Of a stretch of 64,000 bases of DNA, positions 52,032 through 58,637 are shown in pieces (the stretch's first letter is position 1; the number at the start of each line of letters is the position of its first letter). Below the pieces are notes generated by a model, which saw nothing but the letters and a program-made list of their open reading frames with translations, made no database searches and was not told where the DNA came from. The position numbers and the translations under genes were made by a program. The stretch comes from Actinomadura atramentaria DSM 43919 (GTDB taxonomy: Bacteria > Actinomycetota > Actinomycetes > Streptosporangiales > Streptosporangiaceae), in the NCBI RefSeq assembly GCF_000381885.1, contig NZ_KB907224.1, positions 1 to 64,000 of the forward strand. The letters are read 5' to 3'.

Positions 52032-53884
52032 AGGGCCAGCCCGACGTCGTAGCGGCCCAGCCACTCGTTCAGGCCGAGCACCATTTCGATGCTGAACCGG
52101 TTGACGACCTCGGCGGCCGGGCCGGTCGGGTCCTCCACGAACGACTTGGCGGTGCCGAGGTCCAGCAGGTCGCGGACCGGCGCCTTCGGGTCCGCGACGA
52201 CCTCGGCGAGGCGGGCGTTGAGCAGCGCGCCGTAGCGGGGGTCGTCGGTGGGCGGGTAGCCCGCCTTCTTGCGGTACAGCACCGAGGGCGGCAGCAGGTC
52301 CCGCACGGCGGCGCGCAGCAGGCTCTTCTCCCGGCCGTCGAAGGTCTTCATCTCCCACGGGACGTTGAAGACGTACTCCACGAGGCGGTGGTCGCAGAAC
52401 GGGACGCGGCCCTCCAGCGCGGCCGCCATCCCCATCCGGTCCCGGCGGTCCAGGATGATCCGCAGGTAGCCGGTCATGTTGAGGTAGGTGATGCGGCGAA
52501 GCTCGCGGTCGATGTCGCTCTCGCCCTCCAGGACGGGGACGCCCGCGACGGCCTTCTCGTACTCGGCGCGCTCGTACTCGTCGGCCTCCAGGACGTCCGC
52601 GAGGTCGGGGGCGAGCAGGCCGCTGCTGCGCATCTGGTTCTTGCCGGCCATGCGGCGCGCGAACTCCAGCCACGGCATGGTGCCCTCGCCGCGGAACCGC
52701 TCCTCGTGGAACCAGTGGTAGCCGCCGAACAGCTCGTCCGCGCCGTCGCCGGTCAGCGAGACGGTGCATTGCTCGCGGAACGCCTTGCACAGCAGGTAGA
52801 GCGAGGTGTCCAGGTCCCCGAGGGACGTGGGGTGGTCGCGGGCCGTCAGGACGGTGCTGCGCGCCTCGGCGTCCATGAGCTGGTCGGCGGACAGTTCCAC
52901 CGCGGTGTGCCGCGTCCCCAGGAACTCGCTCATGATCTTCACGAACGGGAAGTCGGGGGTGGCGCGGACCTCGTCGGGCTTGAACGCGTCGGCGTGGCCG
53001 GTGAAGTTCACCGAGAACGTCCGCAGCTTCTCGTCCGAGCCGCCGGTGCGGATCGCCAGCGCGGCCAGGGCGCTGGAGTCCAGGCCGCCGGACAGGAACA
53101 CCCCGAGCGGCACGTCGGAGACCATCTGCCGGCGGACGCTGTCCTCCAGCAGGTCCCGGACGGTGCGGACGGTGGTGTCCAGGTCGTCGGTGTGCTCGAC
53201 GGCCTGCAGCGACCAGAACCGGCTCTTGGCGAGCCCGCCGCGCCCGAAGCGGACGATCGACCCGGGGTCGACCTCGAACATCCCCTTGAAGATCCCGTGG
53301 TCGGACGACTTGACGAGGGTGACGATCGCCCGCAGGCCGCTCTGGTCGATCTCCGGCCGGATCTGCGGGTGCGCGAGGATGCCCTTGGGCTCGGACCCGA
53401 ACACGACGCCGCCGTCGATCTCGGCGTAGTAAAGCGGGTAGATGCCGAGCCGGTCGCGGATCAGCAGCAGCTCCTCGGTCCGCGCGTCCCACACCGCGAA
53501 CGCGAACATCCCGAGCAGCCGCTCCGCGCAGCCCGCGCCCCACTCCAGGTAGGCGCGCAGGACGACCTCGGTGTCGCTGGTGGTCTCGAACCGGTGGCCG
53601 CGGGCGCCCAGCTCGGCGCGCAGCTCGGGGCAGTTGAACACCTCGCCGGTGTAGGCGATGGCGACCGGCTCGCGGTCGGGCCGCTCGTCCACCATCGGCT
53701 GCTTGCCGCCCGCCAGGTCGATCACCGACAGCCGCCGGACGCCGAGGGCGGCGTGGCCGTGCCGCCAGACGCCGCGCTCGTCCGGGCCCCGGCGGTGCAG
53801 GGTGTCGGTCATCGCCTCGATGAGCCCGGTGTCGTCGGTGTCGGCCCGCCGCCGGAAATCGACCAGCCCCGTGATGCCACACAT
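52028..53884 (-). CDS. Asparagine synthetase-like glutamine-dependent amidotransferase
   Basis: A 618-residue AsnB-type enzyme: N-terminal glutaminase with nucleophile Cys2 (MCGITG), RRGPDERG, FNCPELRAEL, SDTEVVL; C-terminal ATP pyrophosphatase with SGGLDSSALAAL and TGDGADELFGGYHWF. Both sites look functional. Outside primary metabolism such enzymes amidate carboxylates in antibiotic pathways. Here it would convert the free carboxylate of 2-pentylsuccinyl-thioester to the amide that becomes the hydroxamate. ATG 53884 places Cys at position 2 and has GAGGAGA before it. Confidence 0.92.
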   Translation of the reverse strand: MCGITGLVDFRRRADTDDTGLIEAMTDTLHRRGPDERGVWRHGHAALGVRRLSVIDLAGGKQPMVDERPDREPVAIAYTGEVFNCPELRAELGARGHRFETTSDTEVVLRAYLEWGAGCAERLLGMFAFAVWDARTEELLLIRDRLGIYPLYYAEIDGGVVFGSEPKGILAHPQIRPEIDQSGLRAIVTLVKSSDHGIFKGMFEVDPGSIVRFGRGGLAKSRFWSLQAVEHTDDLDTTVRTVRDLLEDSVRRQMVSDVPLGVFLSGGLDSSALAALAIRTGGSDEKLRTFSVNFTGHADAFKPDEVRATPDFPFVKIMSEFLGTRHTAVELSADQLMDAEARSTVLTARDHPTSLGDLDTSLYLLCKAFREQCTVSLTGDGADELFGGYHWFHEERFRGEGTMPWLEFARRMAGKNQMRSSGLLAPDLADVLEADEYERAEYEKAVAGVPVLEGESDIDRELRRITYLNMTGYLRIILDRRDRMGMAAALEGRVPFCDHRLVEYVFNVPWEMKTFDGREKSLLRAAVRDLLPPSVLYRKKAGYPPTDDPRYGALLNARLAEVVADPKAPVRDLLDLGTAKSFVEDPTGPAAEVVNRFSIEMVLGLNEWLGRYDVGLAL

Positions 53885-53922
53885 GGTTGTCTCCTCGTTT
53901 CGCTTGGTTGCCGGTCGGCCGG

Positions 53923-55368
53923 TCAGGCCCGGCCGCGGGCGAGTCCTGCGGAAAGTGCTCGGTGAAGCTGGCCGACGCTGGCGCGGGCGCGGACGGCGCG
54001 GATCATCGCGGGCATCGCGTTGCGGCCGAGCGCGACGTCGTCGGTGAGCGCGGCCAGCTCGGCGGGGCGGTCGACGCGCGCGAACGGGCGGCGGCGGCCC
54101 GCGGCGACGCCGGTGCGGAGCTGCTCGCGCATCAGGCGGCGCTCCTCCGCGGCGTCCTCGGCGTCGGCGACGCCGACCCGCGGGCCGGGCGAGGCGTAGG
54201 CCATCTCCTCGATCTCGCCCTCCAGCCAGCCGCTGCGCAGGCACGCCAGCAGGCCGTCGCGCTTGTCGATCTCGGTGAGCCAGCGGTCGGCGTCGGCCTC
54301 GATCTCGTCCACGAGCCCGGCGATCACGCCGGACCCGCCGAGCGGGTCGACGTGCCGGGCCAGGTCGGTCTCGGTCAGCAGGATCTGCTGGACGCGCAGC
54401 GCGACGCGCGCGGCGAGCCGCCCGGGGATCTGCGCGGCCTCGTCGAACCCGCAGACGTGCAGGGACTGGACGCCGCCGAGGACGGCGGCCACGGCCTGGA
54501 CGGTGGTGCGGGCGATGTTGTTGAGCGGTTCGGTGGCGGCCAGCGTCGACCCGAAGGTGTTGACCTGGATGCGCATCCGCATGGAGCGGGGGTTGCGCGC
54601 GTCGTAGCGCTCGGCCATGCGCCGCGCGTACATCCGGCGCAGCGCGCGGAACTTGGCGGCCTCGGCGAGCAGTTCCATGTGGGTGCCGAAGATGAAGCTG
54701 AGCCGGGGGGCGACCTCGTCGACGCCGTAGCCGCGGGCGATCATGTGGTCCAGATACTGCTCGGCGTCGGCGATGCCGAGGGCGACCTCCAGGGCCCGGT
54801 TCGCGCCCGCCTCCCGGGCGTGCCCGCCCGATATCGAGATCGGGTTCACCTTCGGCAGGTGCCGGACGCAGTATTCGATGACGTCGAGCGAGAACCGGAA
54901 ACTGTCGTCGAGGTCGAAGATGACGGCATTCCGCGCGAGATGCTCCTTTAACATCTCGTTCTGCAGTGTTCCCCGGAGCGCCGCCGGGTCGACACCCGAT
55001 TCCTCGGCCGCCACGATCCACATCGCGAGGATCATCGGCGCGGTCGCATTGATGGTGTAGGCGACCGAGACCTGGTCGAGCGGAATTCCGGTGAACACCG
55101 ACGCGAAGTCGTCGACGGTCGCCACCGAGACGCCGGCCCGGCCGACTTCTCCCTCGGCCGCGGGCTCGTCCGGGTCGATTCCCATCTGCGTCGGCAGGTC
55201 GAATGCCAGCGACAGGCCGGTCTCGCCGCGTTCGAGCAGATAGTGGAACCGCCGGTTGGTGTCCTCGCCGTCGCCGAGTCCGGCGAGCTGCCGGACCGTC
55301 CACGGCCGGGTGGTGTAACCGGTCGGATGAATGCCCGCCTCGTACGGGAACTCGCCTGGGCCCGCCAT
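53923..55368 (-). CDS. Adenosylcobalamin-dependent acyl-CoA mutase, large subunit
   Basis: A 481-residue TIM-barrel subunit without B12 domain, complementing the small subunit at 33.4 kb. Aligned without gaps to P. shermanii methylmalonyl-CoA mutase (offset 61), the carboxylate-binding Arg207 is kept (Arg146, KEHLARN) and His244 is kept (His183). Tyr89 is Leu28 (TVRQLAG) and Tyr243 is Gly182 (SISGGHAREAG). Keeping the Arg but losing two bulky tyrosines predicts a long-chain alkylmalonyl-CoA substrate, fitting hexylmalonyl-CoA to 2-pentylsuccinyl-CoA. It is the second gene of the operon, 1 bp after the diiron gene. Confidence 0.93.
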   Translation of the reverse strand: MAGPGEFPYEAGIHPTGYTTRPWTVRQLAGLGDGEDTNRRFHYLLERGETGLSLAFDLPTQMGIDPDEPAAEGEVGRAGVSVATVDDFASVFTGIPLDQVSVAYTINATAPMILAMWIVAAEESGVDPAALRGTLQNEMLKEHLARNAVIFDLDDSFRFSLDVIEYCVRHLPKVNPISISGGHAREAGANRALEVALGIADAEQYLDHMIARGYGVDEVAPRLSFIFGTHMELLAEAAKFRALRRMYARRMAERYDARNPRSMRMRIQVNTFGSTLAATEPLNNIARTTVQAVAAVLGGVQSLHVCGFDEAAQIPGRLAARVALRVQQILLTETDLARHVDPLGGSGVIAGLVDEIEADADRWLTEIDKRDGLLACLRSGWLEGEIEEMAYASPGPRVGVADAEDAAEERRLMREQLRTGVAAGRRRPFARVDRPAELAALTDDVALGRNAMPAMIRAVRARASVGQLHRALSAGLARGRA

Positions 55369-55369
55369 C

Positions 55370-56356
55370 TCAGATCTCCCCGATCAGGAGCCCGGACGCC
55401 TCGAAGGATTCGCGCGCGCCGGGATGGTCGAAAACGTCGTGTTCGGCGAACATCCGCAGGGTGCGCCGCGCGGCCTGGCGGATCTGGTCGGTCTCGAACC
55501 GGGGCGTGTAGGTCTCGGCGAGGACCTGTTCGGCCTGCTCGGCGGTCAGTCCGGCGGCGCGCAGCGAGGTCGTGTGCGCGACGGTGTCGGTGGCCAGGCA
55601 GGCGCGGACCAGGGCGGGCAGCACGCGGGCGACCCGCTCGCGCACGGCCGGTTCCAGGCCGCCCCACAGGCGGTCGAAGAAGATCGTGTAGAAGGCGTGG
55701 TGCAGCCGCTCGTCGCGGGCGTGGTCGGCGACGACGTCGCGGACCGTGGGGACGACCTCGGCGGACCGGGGGATGGTCTCCAGCAGCGAGGTCACGACGG
55801 TCTCGAAGATGACCGCCTCCAGCAGCCGGCCGAGGCCGGGCGCGTCCGCGCGCAGCGGCTCGGTGGCGCGGGTGAGCGCGCCCGTCACGGGCGCGAACGT
55901 GTAGGGCAGGTGCGGCACCCCGGTCTTGCGTTCGACCTGGCAGACGAGGTCGAAGTTGCTCATCGCGTGGTGCGCCTCGTCGCAGTAGATCTTCCACGCG
56001 TCGAGCCGGACCTCCGCCGGGAGGCCCAGGCCGAGGCCGTCGTCGGCGACCAGCAGCGTCGCCCGGTTGACGACCTTGGACTCCAGGTTGGCGACCGAGT
56101 CCAGATAGGCGTACAGATGCCAGACGCCGAGGGATAAATGCAACTCGTCCGGTAACTCGGCGACCACGGGGTGGTCGAGATAGGGCATCAGCGAACGGGG
56201 GAAGTAACGCATCCCCGCCGGTACCTCCGCCAGCTTCCGGTGCGGGGCGATCCGCACCCCCGCACGTTCGTGCCAACGCGAGAAAACAGCACTGCGATTC
56301 AACGTGCCCCCGCCTTCGGACAATGACCCAAATCGCTCGGAGATCCGCCGCCTCAT
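55370..56356 (-). CDS. AurF-like diiron N-oxygenase
   Basis: A 328-residue helical protein of the AurF (p-aminobenzoate N-oxygenase) class. Carboxylate/His ligand motifs are visible: ESKVVN, CDEAHHAMSNFD (ExxH), FETVVTSLL and DHARDERLHHAFY (E..HH). AurF relatives hydroxylate amines; here the amide nitrogen of the warhead is the likely target, giving the hydroxamate. ATG 56356 (MRRRISERFGSL) matches AurF length. A TTG at 56491 would add 45 residues but lies next to a CRP-type site and reads like leader. It is the first gene of the operon. Confidence 0.83.
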   Translation of the reverse strand: MRRRISERFGSLSEGGGTLNRSAVFSRWHERAGVRIAPHRKLAEVPAGMRYFPRSLMPYLDHPVVAELPDELHLSLGVWHLYAYLDSVANLESKVVNRATLLVADDGLGLGLPAEVRLDAWKIYCDEAHHAMSNFDLVCQVERKTGVPHLPYTFAPVTGALTRATEPLRADAPGLGRLLEAVIFETVVTSLLETIPRSAEVVPTVRDVVADHARDERLHHAFYTIFFDRLWGGLEPAVRERVARVLPALVRACLATDTVAHTTSLRAAGLTAEQAEQVLAETYTPRFETDQIRQAARRTLRMFAEHDVFDHPGARESFEASGLLIGEI

Positions 56357-56495
56357 GGCACGGTCCGCCGCGAACGCATCAATGAATAACAGACCGGCGG
56401 GAGCCGCCGACAGGGCCGAATCCGTCACCCGGCGGGCACCGTACGTGACGGTTAACCGATGAATGGCGCTTTGTCGTGCGGGAAAGATCAATTCG

Positions 56496-56511
56496 TGTGA
56501 TCTAAATCACA
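56496..56511. promoter_or_regulatory. CRP-type palindrome TGTGA-N6-TCACA
   Basis: TGTGATCTAAATCACA is an exact fit to the CRP/GlxR consensus TGTGAN6TCACA, in an AT-rich patch unlike its surroundings. It lies 140 bp before the chosen start of the biosynthetic operon, a suitable place for an activator. The rest of 56512-56715 contains no supported gene. Confidence 0.75.
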
Positions 56512-56715
56512 GCTTTCGGGCATTACTCGGCGCCGCCGGACAGATCGCCACCGGCGGCCCCGGCGGGCACGTGATCTGTTCGTGATCAGGGTGTCCCGGC
56601 GACGGTTCGCCGACCGCCGCCCCCGCGCCCGCAGCGGACCCGGCGACGGCCGGCGGGGCGGAACTCGCCTTTTCGCACCGCGTGCCCATCGCCGCGGCCG
56701 CGGGGGGTGAAAAGG

Positions 56716-56765
56716 GGACCGCCGGTCCGATTCAGAGAAGTCGCGTATTCGGACCGGCGGTCCGA
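56716..56765. promoter_or_regulatory. Second copy of the TetR operator pair, facing the biosynthetic operon
   Basis: GGAC-N5-GTCC at 56716 and TCGGAC-CGGCG-GTCCGA at 56749-56765 repeat the arrangement found in front of the TetR gene (57733-57785), including flanking ATT and GATTGA. It lies 20 bp beyond the stop of the oxidoreductase gene and about 225 bp upstream of the operon's CRP-type site. Confidence 0.7.
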
Positions 56766-56784
56766 TTGAATGCCGGGCGCCCCG

Positions 56785-57702
56785 TTACGCGGCGGCGGGT
56801 TCGACGTCCAGGACGGCCTTGCCCGCGATGCGGCGGTCCAGCAGCGCCGCCGCCGCGTCGGCGACGTCCGTCCAGGGCGCGCGGTGCCCGATCTCGGCGG
56901 ACAGCCGTCCGGCGGCGAGGAACCCCAGGAGGACGGCGAGGTCGGGGCCGGGTTCGCGGACGTCCCCGAACGTGCTGATCGTCCGCGCCGCGCCGAGCGA
57001 GAACAGCGAGTGCGGCGCGACCGCGGCCGGTTCGCCGGAGGCCCAGCCGACGTGCTGCACGTCCCCGCCGGGCGCCAGGAGCGCGAACGCGGCGGTGAGC
57101 TGCGGGCCGCCGACGGTGTCGACGACGAGGTCGACGGGCCGGTCCACGCCGTCGAGCCCGACGACGACCTCGCCCGCGCCGAGCTCGCGCAGGCCCCGGG
57201 CGCGGCCGGGCGACCCGACCGACGCGACGACGTGCGCGCCGCCGAGCGCGGCGAGCTGGACGGCGAACCGGCCGACGCCCCCGGCCGCGCCGGTCACCAG
57301 GACCCGCCGGCCGAGGACCGACCGCGTCCGCAGCGTCCGCAGCGCGGTGAGCCCGGCCATCGGCAGCGCCGCCGCGGCGGCGGGGTCGACGCCGGCCGGG
57401 ATCGCGGAGACGGCGTCGGCGTCCACGGCCATCCGCTGCGCCCACGCGCCCGCGCCGAACGCGGCGACCGGCGTCCCGGCGGCGGGTCCGGTGCCGTCGT
57501 CGGCGGCCCGCACGACGATCCCGGCCGCGTCGTAGCCGTGGACGGTGCCGGGCGGGCGGCGCGCGGCGAACTCGACCTCGCCGCGGTTGAGGGAGATGTG
57601 CCGGACGTCGACGAGCACCTGGCCGGGCCCGGGTTCGGGGTCGGGGACGGGCGCGAGGCGGAGCGCGGCGGGGGCCGCGGGGTCGACGACGAGGGCTTGC
57701 AT
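56785..57702 (-). CDS. Zinc-independent quinone oxidoreductase-like MDR
   Basis: A 305-residue medium-chain dehydrogenase/reductase: GroES-like N-domain (ISLNRGEVEFA, HGYDAAGIVV), Rossmann motif VTGAAGGVGRFAVQLA and C-terminal AGKAVLDV. It lacks structural and catalytic zinc Cys residues, so it belongs to the NADPH:quinone reductase group. ATG 57702 (MQALVVDP) is preferred over two earlier ATGs. It is divergent from a TetR gene across operators and is probably its target. Confidence 0.86.
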   Translation of the reverse strand: MQALVVDPAAPAALRLAPVPDPEPGPGQVLVDVRHISLNRGEVEFAARRPPGTVHGYDAAGIVVRAADDGTGPAAGTPVAAFGAGAWAQRMAVDADAVSAIPAGVDPAAAAALPMAGLTALRTLRTRSVLGRRVLVTGAAGGVGRFAVQLAALGGAHVVASVGSPGRARGLRELGAGEVVVGLDGVDRPVDLVVDTVGGPQLTAAFALLAPGGDVQHVGWASGEPAAVAPHSLFSLGAARTISTFGDVREPGPDLAVLLGFLAAGRLSAEIGHRAPWTDVADAAAALLDRRIAGKAVLDVEPAAA

Positions 57703-57732
57703 GGGCATGGAGCGCTCCAAGCTCGGGGAAAA

Positions 57733-57785
57733 CGGACCGTCAGTCCGATTTGCGGGAAGTTACCATATTCGGACCGGCAGTCCGA
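57733..57785. promoter_or_regulatory. Operator pair in the oxidoreductase/TetR divergent promoter
   Basis: CGGAC-CGTCA-GTCCG (57733-57747) and TCGGAC-CGGCA-GTCCGA (57769-57785) are two dyads with 5-bp spacers. The second lies 20 bp before the TetR start. The same pair recurs at 56716-56765. Confidence 0.75.
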
Positions 57786-57805
57786 TTGAGGAGCGTGACC
57801 CCGCG

Positions 57806-58426
57806 ATGGCCGAGCGCGCCGACGCCGCCCGCAACCGCCGCGCCGTCCTGGCGGCCACCGAGCGGCTGCTGGCCGAGGGCGGCGGCGACCACGTGTCGCT
57901 GGACCGCGTCGCGGCGCTGGCCGGGGTCGGCAAGGGAACGGTGTTCCGCCGCTTCGGCAGCCGGGCGGGCCTGCTGCGGGCGCTGCTGGAGGAGCGGTCG
58001 GGCCATCTGCGCGCGGCCATCGCGGGCGGCCCGCCGCCGCTCGGGCCGGGCGCGCCCGCGCGCGAGCGGATGACCGCCTTCCTGGACGTCCTCGCCTCGA
58101 TCGCCGAGGACAACGCGGTGCTGCTGTCGGCGCACGGGCGCGAGTGCGCGCAGGACCGGTTCACCGACCCCGTCTACCTGCGGTGGCACGCGCACCTGAG
58201 CGGCCTGCTCGCCGAGCAGCGCCCCGACCTGGACGCCGGGTTCCTCGCGCACGGCCTGCTGGCGGTCTTCGACGGCGACCTCGTCCGGCACCTGTCGCCG
58301 CCGGAGGACCCGCGGTTCTTCCGCCGCTCCGTCCGGCGGATGGCGCTCGCGCTCGTGGACGGGACCGCGCCCGGCGCGCCGGACATTTCGGTGCGTGACG
58401 CGGAGCCTGCCGACCGTTCTCTTTAA
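57806..58426 (+). CDS. TetR-family transcriptional regulator
   Basis: A 206-residue TetR of the AcrR/SACE_7040 type: NRRAVLAATERLLAEGGGDHVSLDRVAALAGVGKGTVFRRFGSRAGLLRAL as HTH and a TetR_C-like domain with YLRWHAHLSGLLAEQRPD. Two operator pairs, one at its own promoter and one between the divergent oxidoreductase and the biosynthetic operon, suggest it controls both directions. Ligand unknown. Confidence 0.87.
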   Translation: MAERADAARNRRAVLAATERLLAEGGGDHVSLDRVAALAGVGKGTVFRRFGSRAGLLRALLEERSGHLRAAIAGGPPPLGPGAPARERMTAFLDVLASIAEDNAVLLSAHGRECAQDRFTDPVYLRWHAHLSGLLAEQRPDLDAGFLAHGLLAVFDGDLVRHLSPPEDPRFFRRSVRRMALALVDGTAPGAPDISVRDAEPADRSL

Positions 58427-58574
58427 CGGACGACCGAAACCCGCACGGCCCGTCCGGGACCGGCGGCCGCGGGTCGGTAAAGCAAGGGTCAAGTCTGGCG
58501 CGGCGGTGGGGTGATGCCCGCGCACTTCCCGGAGATTCGAGGCACGAACGTCTTTTCGATCCGCGGAGGTGGCC

Positions 58575-58637
58575 ATGACGGCCAGCACGACCGAAATGAC
58601 CGGGAACGACCCGGTCACCCGGGACGACGGCCCGTGA
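58575..58637 (+). CDS. 20-residue leader ORF coupled to the terpene synthase gene
   Basis: ATG 58575 follows a strong GGAGGT site and encodes 20 residues (MTASTTEMTGNDPVTRDDGP) whose stop overlaps the fusion gene's GTG as GTGA. The fusion gene has no separate ribosome site, so its translation likely depends on this small ORF. Whether the peptide itself does anything is unknown. Confidence 0.5.
   Translation: MTASTTEMTGNDPVTRDDGP

Larger units (their letters stand above)
32199..56491 (-). other. Matlystatin-type hydroxamate/piperazate NRPS-PKS biosynthetic cluster
   Basis: Eighteen leftward genes, nearly all with 1-50 bp gaps or 4-base overlaps, form one long operon. They combine an ethylmalonyl-CoA-pathway variant, a piperazate pair, amidation and N-oxidation enzymes, a dissected NRPS, a one-module NRPS-PKS and a dehydrogenase-decarboxylase. 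This is the published logic for matlystatin and actinonin warheads: octenoyl-CoA carboxylation to hexylmalonyl-CoA, mutase rearrangement to 2-pentylsuccinyl-CoA, amidation and N-hydroxylation. Matlystatin also contains piperazate and a branched-chain amino-acid-derived ketone. Assignment rests on gene content, not on sequence comparison with the reference cluster. Confidence 0.82.

Noticed and set aside
32199..56491. Epoxyketone (epoxomicin-type) or salinosporamide-type cluster
   Set aside because: The dehydrogenase and leucine-like A-PKS module resemble epoxyketone clusters, and the CCR resembles salinosporamide, but the mutase, AsnB, diiron oxygenase and piperazate genes are explained only by the hydroxamate class.
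32199..56491. Hydroxamate siderophore cluster because of the ornithine N-hydroxylase
   Set aside because: No siderophore synthetase, acyltransferase for hydroxyornithine, or ferri-siderophore uptake genes are present.
56507..56689. 60-codon ORF between the operator and the biosynthetic operon
   Set aside because: Low-complexity composition, no ribosome site, and its 3' end runs through the CRP-type palindrome.
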